21,598 nucleotides of DNA from NCBI GenBank assembly GCA_943908405.1, contig CALTTE010000025.1:1-21598 (forward strand). The letters run 5' to 3'. Shown here one piece after another: positions 1 to 7,671 of this stretch (its first letter is position 1; the number at the start of each line of letters is the position of its first letter). Source of the stretch: an uncultured Moraxella sp. Its GTDB lineage: Bacteria; Pseudomonadota; Gammaproteobacteria; Pseudomonadales; Moraxellaceae. The translations under genes were made by a program, and so were the position numbers. Under the pieces are notes generated by a model. That model made no database searches, was not told the DNA's origin, and was given only the letters and a program-made list of their open reading frames with translations.

Positions 1-672
1 TCCTGTGGCGGTGCTGTTGTGGATATTATCGCCCCGCCCTACCAAGCCACCGGCGCCAGCAGAGCTCCCTGTCGTTGATACCTGTCCTGTGGCGGTGCTG
101 TTGTGGATATTATCGCCCCGCCCTACCAAGCCACCGGCGTTGGCATCATCTCCTGTCGTTGACACCGACCCTGTGGCAGTGCTGTCGTGGGTATCATGAC
201 CTATCCCAGCCAACCCACCGGCGTAGGCATTGTTACCTTGCGTTGACACCTGTCCTGTGGCAGTGCTGTCGTGGGTATCATGACCTATCCCAGCCAACCC
301 ACCGGCGTAGGCATTGTTACCTTGCGTTGACACCTGTCCTGTGGCAGTGCTGTTGCGGATATTATTGCCAAACCCCAACAACCCACCGGCGTGGGCTCTC
401 TCTCCTGTCGTTGATACCGATCCTGAGGCAGTGCTGTTATGGATATTATTGCCATACCCCACCAAGCCACCGGCGTGGGCTTCCCTTCCTGTCGTTGATA
501 CATTGCCTGTGGCATAGCTGTTGTGGATATCATAGCCATATCCAACCAACCCACCGGTGGTGGCATGTTCTCCTGTCGTTGACACATTGCCTGAGGCATA
601 GCTGTTGTGGATATTATCGCTAAACCCCGCCAACCCACCGGTGCGGTCACCGCTTCCTGTGGTCTGGATATC
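1..672 (-). repeat. Eight tandem 84-bp repeats encoding 28-residue GLUG units
   Basis: The adhesin sequence repeats every 84 bp, with unit edges near 1, 85, 169, 253, 337, 421, 505 and 589. Each unit codes for GGLxG, then about ten residues ending NS(T/Y)A(T/S)G, then a xVST(T/Q)G strand and turn. Units 169–252 and 253–336 differ at only their first base. Units 1–84 and 85–168 are identical over about their first 56 bases. The older units (421–672) are more diverged. The period is a multiple of three, so length changes keep the frame. The array probably continues left of the window. Confidence 0.92.
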
Positions 673-2553
673 CACATTGGTAACATTGATGTTGCGGATA
701 ATGCTATTATTTGTGATATCATTTTGTTGAAATAGCCCAGCATACTGGTAGTCTTTTTTGCTACGAATAGTCAATCCATCCACCGTATGACCCAGTCCGT
801 GCACTCTGCCCCATTGTTTGTGTACTATAGATCCATCATGCCGCCAGTGATCTTCTCTAGGCAGTTGCCAGCCTGCAAAGCCCTTATAATTTTTGGTATG
901 GCTGACATTGATGTCTGCCCCTAGGGCGATGTTGCGGGTGGTGAATTTGCTCTCCCATTCATCATTGCTGTTTTTGGTGATATCAGGCATTTGGTGAATG
1001 ACTTCAAAATTTAGCACCTCGCCACTTGTGCCTTTTTTGGTACTAAAGTTTTGCCCCGCAGGGAGATGGATTTTGACCGTGCGTTGGGCGATGGGGGTGT
1101 TTTTGTCTAGGTGGTAGTCGTTGTCTTGATAGTTGGTTTTGCTGTCTTTGATGACTTTTACTTCGCCGTTCCAACTTGCCTGCCCATATTCCAACGCCAG
1201 CTTAGCCGTGCCTGTGCCTGTGATGGTTTTGTTGATATGAATGTCGTTTTGGGCGTTTAGGGTCAGGGTATTTTTGTCCCACGTGATGGTGTCGTTGATG
1301 ATGACATCGCCCTTGCCTTGTGTCTTGCCATCAATGCTTTTTAGGGTAACGTTGTTGCTGTTTAGGGCGGTAGATACCTGCTGTCCTGTCATATCGCCGC
1401 CTGTGGGGGCAACGGTGAAGTCTTGCGGGTCAATGACCCACGTGCCGGTTTTGCCGTCTGTGCTGTGGGTGGAGACGTGGGCGGTGTCTTTGATGGCAAG
1501 CTGTGCAGCACTGGTCTCAATAAAGCCGCCATTGCCGTCTTTGGCTTCTGCTGTTATCGTGCCTGACAGCTCAAGGCGTGAGTTGTCCAAATCGCCCAGT
1601 AGCTCTATACGTCCGCCTTGATTGACCACTGTGTTGGCGGTGATGATACCGTGATGTTTGATGACGCTTTTTTTGATGGTGTCTAGCCCAAGGCTTGTAA
1701 GCACCACCGCCCCACCATCGGCGATAATCATACCGCCATTGTCCACCAGCCCCTGTAGCACGCCTTTGTCTAGAGTATAGCCCAGACGCTCACCGTCCAG
1801 CTTGACACTAAATTTATCGGCAGAAGCCAGTAGCACATTGCCCTCTATGGCGGTGATGGTGCCTTGATTGTCCACGATGGGGGCGATTAGGGCGACACTG
1901 CCCCCTTTGGGGACGCTGATTTGCCCAAGCTGGACAATCTTGCCTGTGCCATCACGCAGGGCATTGATAATACCTGCATTTGCATTGTCAAAACGATACC
2001 GCCCTGCCATCAAGTCGTCATTGCTGATATGGGCGGTGGTGGCAAGCAGTGAGCCGACATTGATTTGGGCATCTTTGCCAATCAGTACGCCGTTGGGGTT
2101 GGTGATAAATACCTTGCCGTTGGCACGCATTGCCCCATCAATTACTGAGGTTTCGTGTCCTAGTACACGGTTTAGCGTAACCGCTTGGGAGCTTGGCTGA
2201 TTAAAATTCACCGTTTCGTTATGGGCAATACCAAAGTTTTGCCAGTTGATGGCGGCGTTTTGGCTTGTTTGGTTAATGTTGGTGGTTAGGGCGGTTTGAT
2301 TGATGTCGGCGACCCCTGCCACCACTTGTCCGCCTGTGGGGGCAGCATTGGCGGTTTGGGCAAGTAGTAGCGTGATACTTAGGGCAAGTAGAGATGAGCC
2401 ACGACTGGCAAGTTTTAGCACAGCACCAATAAGCCGTGTTGGCGTTTGGGGCTGGCTTTTTTGGCTGTGGCTTTGGTGGCTTTTGCCAATTTCAGAGACC
2501 GCCTGAAAGGTTTGGGTGCTGGCGTTATAAATAACTTTATAAATGGCGTTCAT
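1..2553 (-). CDS. TpsA-family two-partner-secretion adhesin (filamentous haemagglutinin-like), 3' end outside window
   Basis: This is a large secreted or surface adhesin. It should cross the inner membrane by Sec and the outer membrane through a TpsB/FhaC-type pore. I read one open frame of 851 codons, from ATG at 2553 to the window edge, with no stop. Residues 1–24 (MNAIYKVIYNASTQTFQAVS...) match the extended signal peptide region of type V proteins. A hydrophobic stretch follows at about 53–66, with a likely cleavage after ANA at 70. Residues about 72–330 form the TPS/haemagglutination-activity domain: INWQNF at 102–107 and the hallmark NPNG at 152–155 inside ITNPNGVLIG. A central beta-rich region contains TWVIDPQDFTVAP. 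From about residue 639 there are eight GGLxG (GLUG) repeats. An AGGAA ribosome site lies 6 nt before the ATG. No tpsB is visible; the upstream neighbour is an HTH protein. The 3' end is unseen, so full size and ligand are unknown. The family is clear; the specific role is inference. Confidence 0.9.
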   Translation of the reverse strand, partial: MNAIYKVIYNASTQTFQAVSEIGKSHQSHSQKSQPQTPTRLIGAVLKLASRGSSLLALSITLLLAQTANAAPTGGQVVAGVADINQTALTTNINQTSQNAAINWQNFGIAHNETVNFNQPSSQAVTLNRVLGHETSVIDGAMRANGKVFITNPNGVLIGKDAQINVGSLLATTAHISNDDLMAGRYRFDNANAGIINALRDGTGKIVQLGQISVPKGGSVALIAPIVDNQGTITAIEGNVLLASADKFSVKLDGERLGYTLDKGVLQGLVDNGGMIIADGGAVVLTSLGLDTIKKSVIKHHGIITANTVVNQGGRIELLGDLDNSRLELSGTITAEAKDGNGGFIETSAAQLAIKDTAHVSTHSTDGKTGTWVIDPQDFTVAPTGGDMTGQQVSTALNSNNVTLKSIDGKTQGKGDVIINDTITWDKNTLTLNAQNDIHINKTITGTGTAKLALEYGQASWNGEVKVIKDSKTNYQDNDYHLDKNTPIAQRTVKIHLPAGQNFSTKKGTSGEVLNFEVIHQMPDITKNSNDEWESKFTTRNIALGADINVSHTKNYKGFAGWQLPREDHWRHDGSIVHKQWGRVHGLGHTVDGLTIRSKKDYQYAGLFQQNDITNNSIIRNINVTNVDIQTTGSGDRTGGLAGFSDNIHNSYASGNVSTTGEHATTGGLVGYGYDIHNSYATGNVSTTGREAHAGGLVGYGNNIHNSTASGSVSTTGERAHAGGLLGFGNNIRNSTATGQVSTQGNNAYAGGLAGIGHDTHDSTATGQVSTQGNNAYAGGLAGIGHDTHDSTATGSVSTTGDDANAGGLVGRGDNIHNSTATGQVSTTGSSAGAGGLVGRGDNIHNSTATG

Positions 2554-2572
2554 AAGTGTTCCTATAGACAGT

Positions 2573-2601
2573 AAAATAATGGGGGGCATTGTTAAAAGCA
2601 A
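2573..2601 (-). promoter_or_regulatory. Candidate sigma-70 promoter of the tpsA-like adhesin with a C6 tract in the spacer
   Basis: On the minus strand TTGCTT (2601–2596) and TATTTT (2578–2573) are separated by exactly 17 bp. The spacer contains a run of six C (2586–2581). The predicted transcript would start about 15–20 nt before the ATG at 2553, just upstream of the AGGAA ribosome site. Gain or loss of one C would change the spacer to 18 or 16 bp. The -10 box is a weak match, so the call is tentative. Confidence 0.45.
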
Positions 2602-2660
2602 TCGCTAAAGCAATGGTTTAAAAGCAATGGTTTAAAAGCAATGCTTAAAAGCAATCGCTA
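2593..2660. repeat. Tandem 13–14-bp array upstream of the adhesin gene
   Basis: About five units built on AAAAGCAATSGYT (for example aaaagcaatggttt, twice in perfect succession) lie directly upstream of the adhesin promoter. Read on the minus strand, each unit carries TTGCTT, so the array supplies several possible -35 boxes. The proximal unit gives the -35 of the promoter called at 2573–2601. Confidence 0.8.
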
Positions 2661-2970
2661 CAACAATAAATAAAAAATCAATGACACAACAAAAAATATT
2701 GGCAATATTGTAAAGGATTTTTATCAAAAAATAAGCAATTTTGTCCGAAAACTTGGACGACTTTTGGGTTTTTTAACTTGCTATTTTTAACTTGCTATTT
2801 TTAACTCAACCGCTGATTAAAATTAGCCCTAAAAAGCATTTTTAATCAACGCCATTTAAATACAGCCATCAAATCAGCGATTGACTGGGGCTGGTGTCTT
2901 GATTGAATGGGAGAGATTGGAGAATTGAGAGATTGGAGAATTATTAGAAAATTAGGAGCGATAAAACTGG

Positions 2971-3696
2971 CTAATAAGCCATTCTAAAGGTTTGGGCGAT
3001 GATACACACCGACAAGCCATAGCTGTTTGGAAAACAAAGCTCGCCTTTGGCATTGGCCATCTTCCAGTAGCTGACATATTTCCCCGCCACTTTTGGGGCG
3101 GTAAAATCCACACTTAGCGTAACGGTCTGCTGGGGGTGCGTGGTGGCAATGGCGATGGTTTTTTGATGAGGAACAAGCCTAAAATTATGCTCATCTACAT
3201 TGTCTGGATATAAGGTTTTGAATGGCTCATCAAGGCAAATAAGCTGTCTGTCTTGCCACGTTTCAATACCAGTGTTTTGAATGACCCACGTTTTGGTAAA
3301 TGTCGCCCCCACAGCAACGACCGTGCCATCAGGGACGGTCTCAGTGATAAAGGCACTTTTGTCCTGACAATAATAACCACCAAGGTCCCCTTGCTCAAGC
3401 TCGGCATTGTCCAACACATCGCCCAAGCGGTCGCTGTTTAAATGCCTATTTTGAAAATGCAGATGTTGCCATTTTAATCCAAGCAATACCATTGGGTGAA
3501 CCTGCATTGCCTGCCCAAGTTTGATAAAATAACTTATTTTGGGGTCGCTGTTTTGCTTCATCAGCTCGTGCAAGGTGCTGTGTGGTATGCCAACACGTTT
3601 GGCAAATTGTCGCAGACACAGCTCATTTTGGTGGCAATATTGGCGGATATAGTTGGCAAAGGGGTTGTTTGGGAGCGGTGGATTTATTGTTGGCAT
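2971..3696 (-). CDS. XRE-type helix-turn-helix protein with C-terminal NBR1-like Ig domain
   Basis: This is a 241-residue predicted cytoplasmic protein with no signal peptide or membrane segment. Residues about 12–75 form a lambda-repressor-like HTH (FANYIRQYC...LRQFAKRVGIPHSTLHELMKQ...LGQAMQVHP). Residues about 113–235 match the Ig-like domain named after NBR1: xGTVVAVGATFTKTWVIQNTG, W137, W147, a TVTLSVDFTAPKVAGKY strand pair, W211 and a closing GLSVCI strand. In eukaryotes this domain belongs to the autophagy receptor NBR1 (ILRUN has a related one). In bacteria it is found fused to DNA-binding or surface modules, with no role known to me. The ATG is the first after an in-frame TAA. No Shine-Dalgarno is visible, and TATAAT directly abuts the ATG. 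It lies alone, same strand as its neighbours but separated by repeat-rich gaps. Regulation of the adjacent adhesin is possible but unproven. Confidence 0.85.
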   Translation of the reverse strand: MPTINPPLPNNPFANYIRQYCHQNELCLRQFAKRVGIPHSTLHELMKQNSDPKISYFIKLGQAMQVHPMVLLGLKWQHLHFQNRHLNSDRLGDVLDNAELEQGDLGGYYCQDKSAFITETVPDGTVVAVGATFTKTWVIQNTGIETWQDRQLICLDEPFKTLYPDNVDEHNFRLVPHQKTIAIATTHPQQTVTLSVDFTAPKVAGKYVSYWKMANAKGELCFPNSYGLSVCIIAQTFRMAY

Positions 3697-4169
3697 ATTA
3701 TACTTGATGGATTTTTATGGATTTGGTGAGGGCTTCATTGCCAGTTGTTTGGTTTTTATTTTTTGGGTTTTTATTATAGCTTTGTTCACACAAATTGCAA
3801 TAGGGCGGTGGGCGGTGTCTTTAACCATCAAAAAGCCAAACGCTATCAGCAAAAATAGTCAGTATGGGCTGATGGGGCGATTGCTTAAAAGGGGTTTTTT
3901 AAGACAATTAACAACCCCCAACCAAGCCCCATCGCTCCAGATGGTTTATTATTTTTTAATCAATGATGATTGCAATGATTGTTATGATAATCCAACCGCC
4001 CAAGCACAAACCAGCCGCCAAACCCATCACCAAGCCCAAGCCCCAATTCTCACCACCTAAGTCTCACCACCTAAGTCTCACCACCTAAGTCTTATTGCCC
4101 AAACCCATCATTCAAAAGCAATCACTCAAATTCTATCACTCAAATTCTATCACTCAACAGCACGCCCCA
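3697..4169. other. 473-bp repeat-rich gap between the HTH–NBR1 gene and the FabF gene
   Basis: No convincing gene. A plus-strand frame from ATG 3707 to 4060 has a hydrophobic stretch (FIASCLVFIFWVFIIALF) but no ribosome site, and its tail is made of the local repeats, so I do not call it. Two 14-bp tandem arrays are clear: tctcaccacctaag, three perfect copies at 4048–4089, and atcactcaaattct, about 2.6 perfect copies at 4121–4157. No hairpin resembling a terminator follows the FabF stop at 4170. Confidence 0.65.
4048..4157. repeat. Two adjacent perfect 14-bp tandem arrays
   Basis: The unit tctcaccacctaag occurs three times without a mismatch (4048–4089). After 31 bp, atcactcaaattct occurs twice plus nine bases (4121–4157). 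Both have a 14-bp period but unrelated sequence. The stretch before the second array (aaaagcaatcact, from 4114) resembles the unit near the adhesin promoter. Confidence 0.9.
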
Positions 4170-5480
4170 TCATTTGACCAAGCGACCAAATAGCAATGAG
4201 CCGTTTGTCCCCCCAAAGCCAAAGCCGTTACTCAAGACATAATCAAGCCCACGCACGGATTTGGGGTGATGGGCAACGTGATTTAATGGGCAAGCAGGGT
4301 CAATGTTGTCAAGATTGATGGTGGGTGGCAAGCACTGATTTTGTAGGGTCAGCACACTAATAATCGCTTCAACCGCCCCTGTCGCTCCAAGCAAATGCCC
4401 TGTCATTGATTTGGTTGAACTCACCAGCACTTGCCCAAATAACGACAAAATCGCTCGGCTTTCTGCCACATCGCCTGCTGGCGTGCTGGTACCGTGGGCA
4501 TTGATATAGCCGATACGCTCTGGCGATACCCCAGCGTCATTTAGGGCGTTTTGCATTGCCGATTTTGCCCCCGCCCCATCGCTTGGCGGTGCGGTGATAT
4601 GCCCTGCATCATCACTCATACCAAAACCTGCCAATTCTGCCAAAATCACCGCCCCTCGTGCCTTGGCAAACGACAAACGCTCAAGCACCAACGCCCCCGC
4701 CCCATCGCCCAGCACAAAGCCATCTCTATCCTTGTCAAAGGGGCGACTGGCTTTATTGGGTTCATCGTTTCTGGTGGACAAAGCGTGCATCGCCCCAAAT
4801 CCTGCCATACCAAGCGGGGTAGAAGCATACTCACCGCCCCCAACCAGCACCGCATCACAATCGCCATAAGCAATCAGCCTTGCTCCAAGTCCGATGGCGT
4901 GGGTGGAGGTAGTACAAGCAGTGGAGGTGGCAAGGTTTGCCCCTTTTAAGCCGTGCTTAATCGCCAATAACCCTGCTGGCATATTGATGATTGCCCCTGG
5001 TATGACAAAGGGCGACACCTTTTTGGCACCGCCTGCTTGTAATGTGGCAAAGGCACTTTCTATGGTGCTAAGCCCGCCGATACCTGACCCCATTACCACC
5101 CCGAACCGCTCGCCTGCCACCTTGATGGGCAAACTATCGCCTTGGGTGCTATCAATCAGCCCTGCTTGGTGCAAGGCTTGGGCGGTAGCAGCAATGATAT
5201 AGTGCATAAAAGGGTCAAAACGGCGAATCTCTTTGGTACTCATATAATCAGTGGCGTCAAAGTCTTTGATTTGTCCTGCAATTTGCGAACGAAACGCCGT
5301 CTTATCAAAGGCGGCAGCGTGAGCTAACCCATCAAAATTAAGCCGTTCAATACCGCTTTTGGACGCCATCAGATTTTGCCACAGCGTGGTTAAATCGTTG
5401 CCAATAGGGGTGATTGCCCCCATTCCTGTAATAACGATACGCTCGTCGTCGGCACGATTATGGTGAGGCTGTTTGTTCAT
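4170..5480 (-). CDS. fabF: Beta-ketoacyl-ACP synthase II-type condensing enzyme (FabF-like)
   Basis: It condenses acyl-ACP with malonyl-ACP in fatty acid elongation in the cytoplasm. The protein has 436 residues, slightly longer than the roughly 412 usual for FabF because of a 12-residue polar N-terminus and small insertions. The thiolase-fold triad is intact: nucleophile Cys189 in STACTTSTHAIG, His329 in NAHGTSTPAGD and His362 in KSMTGHLLGATG. The glycine-rich ends VITGMGAITPIG and SNGFGFGGTNGSLLF are also present. AAAGGAAA lies 5–6 nt before the ATG. It stands alone: no acpP or other fab gene is adjacent. The isolated position and the somewhat divergent active-site segment (TACTT rather than TACAT) mean it could be a second, specialised KAS II-like enzyme rather than the main FabF. 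The class is secure, the symbol less so. Confidence 0.88.
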   Translation of the reverse strand: MNKQPHHNRADDERIVITGMGAITPIGNDLTTLWQNLMASKSGIERLNFDGLAHAAAFDKTAFRSQIAGQIKDFDATDYMSTKEIRRFDPFMHYIIAATAQALHQAGLIDSTQGDSLPIKVAGERFGVVMGSGIGGLSTIESAFATLQAGGAKKVSPFVIPGAIINMPAGLLAIKHGLKGANLATSTACTTSTHAIGLGARLIAYGDCDAVLVGGGEYASTPLGMAGFGAMHALSTRNDEPNKASRPFDKDRDGFVLGDGAGALVLERLSFAKARGAVILAELAGFGMSDDAGHITAPPSDGAGAKSAMQNALNDAGVSPERIGYINAHGTSTPAGDVAESRAILSLFGQVLVSSTKSMTGHLLGATGAVEAIISVLTLQNQCLPPTINLDNIDPACPLNHVAHHPKSVRGLDYVLSNGFGFGGTNGSLLFGRLVK

Positions 5481-5595
5481 TGTGTTTCCTTTTTAATAAT
5501 AACCAGTCATTAGCGATTAAAACAACAATCAATATAAACAACAACTAAATAATCAATCAAGACCATCAATTATGATGACCAGTAATAAATTTAAC

Positions 5596-5610
5596 GTGTG
5601 TGATACACAC
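5596..5610. promoter_or_regulatory. Palindrome GTGTGT-n3-ACACAC upstream of fabF, candidate operator
   Basis: Two perfect 6-bp arms (5596–5601 and 5605–5610) flank GAT, about 115 bp upstream of the fabF start. Compact palindromes of this kind often bind dimeric repressors, but I cannot tie this one to a known regulator, and no matching -10/-35 pair is clear next to it. Confidence 0.3.
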
Positions 5611-5960
5611 CTTGATGTCTTGCCTTTATCTTCTGTTATTACCAACAAAACTTTGATACGCTTTTAAGACAGGGCTTAGGCAAATCTATTAGGCACAATC
5701 CATTTGGATACCAATCTAGCCACAATCAAATTTGGCTACGATTATGGCATTTAAGTTTACGCTTGTATTGTAACACAAATCAAAGCGAATACAAATCACC
5801 ACCAACCTAATTGCAATCCTTGATGACTTATCTTGATTTATTCAACATTCTATGCTTGCATTTTAGCACAAAGCACCAACACACTACCTGCAATTATCAT
5901 TTGGTAATAACGATTGGTGATTATGACTTAATTTTAATAAGTTTACAGGATTTTTGCCTT

Positions 5961-6019
5961 GGCATTGCTTTATTTGGGCATTGCTTTATTTGGGCATTGC
6001 TTTATTTGGGCATTGCTTT
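5961..6019. repeat. Perfect 16-bp tandem array (3.7 copies)
   Basis: The unit ggcattgctttatttg repeats without mismatch at 5961–5976, 5977–5992 and 5993–6008, followed by a partial copy to about 6019. It lies in non-coding DNA. Confidence 0.93.
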
Positions 6020-6247
6020 GACATTGAACTTTGTGTTTTTAAGGATTGGATTGGTAACACTTGAGAACTTTTGGTTTATTTGATGTTAAGGCTTGGGGTA
6101 GATGAGCTTAGTTTGGTTATGGATTGCTGATTGATATTTTTAAGGCTATTTTGTGGTTAGTTGCCACACAATGACTGGTCAATTAGCCATCAAATACCCC
6201 AATCTTATTAAGCACATTTGATTAAGCCTATCTATTTAAGTAGCTTG

Positions 6248-7558
6248 CTAAGCGGGCGTTAATACCCCAAGCACCACCGCACGGCTTGCCCCTGTTACGC
6301 TTGGTAAATTGGCAGGTTGTCCCAGCAAATGTTGCTGTGCCAGCCACGCAAAGCACATCGCCTCCACCCACGTGGGAGCAACGCCAAGCACGCTGGTTGT
6401 GGCAATCTGCCAATCGGGCAAATACGCCCTAAGCCGTGTCAGTAAATAGGCATTATACGCCCCACCGCCACAGACATATAACGATTTTTGGGTAACATCG
6501 TGGCGGTTGATGGCATCTGCCACCGTTTTTGCACTAAATTCGCATAAGGTTGCTTGTACATCATTTGGAGCAATGGGGGGCAATGACTTTAATACATCAT
6601 CAAGCCACGCCAGATTGAAGGCTTCTCGCCCTGTGGATTTGGGCGGTGATTGTGCCAAAAAGGGGTGGCAAAGCAGTTTATCCAATAACGGCTGATAGAC
6701 TTTACCCGTACTTGCCCACGCCCCTGCCTTGTCAAAGGCTTGCCCCAAATGACGAAAAATCCAAGCATCCATCAACAGATTTGCCACGCCTGTATCATAG
6801 CCAATAATCGGATTGCCAAGCACGGTAATATTGGCAATACCGCCCAAATTCAGTACCACGCCGTGCTGTGCTATTGCTTTATGAAAGGCTGGCACCAAGG
6901 GTGCTCCTTGCCCTCCCACCGCCATATCACGGCGACGAAAATCACTCACCACACAAATGCCTGTTTGCTCGCTTAAAACATTGGGGTCAATAAGCTGTAA
7001 GCTAAAGCCCAAATGGGGACGATGACGCACCGTTTGTCCGTGTACCCCAATCGCCACAATATCGCTTGGGTGTTTGTTTGCCTGTTGTAATAGCTCGCCC
7101 ACCGCCTGCACGCAAAGAGTGGCGTATTGCACACTTGCCAGCCCAAAAAAATCCAGCTCACTAACACCATCAAAATTTAAATAATTGCCATTCAAATTAC
7201 ACGCTTTGGCATTGTCTGTCAAATTTGCCGTATCGTTTTTTGGGCGACCTGTCCAATCATCATTTACCCCATCACCCATCAAAACGCCCTCTGGGTGGTT
7301 GTTTTTGCTTATGTGGCTGTTAAAGCTGTTTTTCTTATCAGCCCCAAGATAATGCACGCCATTGGGCGAGCAAAGTGCCAATAACGTCTGCCTTAGCGGT
7401 TCATCAAATGTTACCGTATGGCTTGCCACCAATGTCAATGGGCAAAACTGGCACAAAACCAAATCCACCCCATCTAAACTTGTGCCACTCATTATGCCAA
7501 TATACAATCCATCTTTGATGGCGGTTGTGCTTAGGCTTTGCTTTTTATTTGTATTCAT
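6248..7558 (-). CDS. anmK: Anhydro-N-acetylmuramic acid kinase
   Basis: It cleaves and phosphorylates 1,6-anhydro-MurNAc to MurNAc-6-phosphate in peptidoglycan recycling, using ATP in the cytoplasm. The sugar-kinase fold is clear: GIMSGTSLDGVDLVL near residues 21–35, GVHGQTVRHRP at 171–181, DFRRRDMAVGGQGAPLVPAFH at 206–226 (Asp211 is the likely catalytic base by family position), LNLGGIANIT at 236–245, GYDTGVAN and VCGGGAYNAYL. The length is 436 residues against about 370 for the family. The excess is mainly a hydrophilic N/D/G-rich insertion at about 66–133, between the N-terminal helix and the FFGLASVQYATL helix. AAGG sits 6 nt before the ATG. It diverges from tyrS across 160 bp. The catalytic core is intact, so I expect an active enzyme. 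Confidence 0.93.
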   Translation of the reverse strand: MNTNKKQSLSTTAIKDGLYIGIMSGTSLDGVDLVLCQFCPLTLVASHTVTFDEPLRQTLLALCSPNGVHYLGADKKNSFNSHISKNNHPEGVLMGDGVNDDWTGRPKNDTANLTDNAKACNLNGNYLNFDGVSELDFFGLASVQYATLCVQAVGELLQQANKHPSDIVAIGVHGQTVRHRPHLGFSLQLIDPNVLSEQTGICVVSDFRRRDMAVGGQGAPLVPAFHKAIAQHGVVLNLGGIANITVLGNPIIGYDTGVANLLMDAWIFRHLGQAFDKAGAWASTGKVYQPLLDKLLCHPFLAQSPPKSTGREAFNLAWLDDVLKSLPPIAPNDVQATLCEFSAKTVADAINRHDVTQKSLYVCGGGAYNAYLLTRLRAYLPDWQIATTSVLGVAPTWVEAMCFAWLAQQHLLGQPANLPSVTGASRAVVLGVLTPA

Positions 7559-7671
7559 TATTACCTTGATGATTGCCTTAAATGGTTTGTTGTCTTAATT
7601 TATTGCTAATAGGATTAAAAATTATCCATTGTTTATTTTAAAACAAAAGCTTAAGATTTTAACACGGTTTT

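Larger units (their letters stand above)
2554..2970. other. 417-bp AT-rich gap between the adhesin and HTH–NBR1 genes
   Basis: I see no gene here. Besides the adhesin promoter and its 14-bp array, the gap holds a second 14-bp-period repeat (tatttttaacttgc, about 2.7 copies, 2768–2806). It also has a perfect 9-bp inverted repeat, TGATTAAAA (2814–2822) with TTTTAATCA (2840–2848), and a perfect 16-bp direct duplication gagagattggagaatt (2911–2926 and 2927–2942). The inverted repeat could be a weak terminator for the HTH gene, but it is AT-only in the stem and has a 17-nt loop. Confidence 0.7.
5481..6247. other. 767-bp AT-rich gap between fabF and anmK
   Basis: No supported gene. It holds the fabF leader, a GTGTGT–GAT–ACACAC palindrome (5596–5610), a perfect 16-bp tandem array (5961–6019) and otherwise AT-rich sequence. 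A plus-strand frame starting with TTG at 5811 (90 residues) is created mostly by the 16-bp array and has no ribosome site. No terminator hairpin is obvious downstream of anmK. Confidence 0.65.

Noticed and set aside
1..672. CRISPR-like array of regularly spaced repeats
   Set aside because: The period is a contiguous 84-bp coding repeat in the adhesin frame; there are no unique spacers between short identical repeats and no cas genes.
75..743. Long open frames on both strands over the repeat array (plus 75–623, minus 285–743)
   Set aside because: They are out-of-frame readings of the 84-bp repeats. The true frame is set by the extended signal peptide, NPNG and GLUG motifs from ATG 2553.
1241..2506. 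Several plus-strand frames of 68–126 residues
   Set aside because: They are antisense to the adhesin frame, have no recognised domains and no ribosome sites.
3653..4060. Plus-strand frame of 135 residues with a hydrophobic stretch
   Set aside because: It begins with TTG inside the HTH–NBR1 gene, has no ribosome site at TTG 3653 or ATG 3707, and its C-terminus is translated tandem repeat. Its hydrophobic segment keeps a small chance of being real.
5811..6083. 90-residue hydrophobic plus-strand frame
   Set aside because: A TTG start without a ribosome site, and a core made by the 16-bp tandem array.
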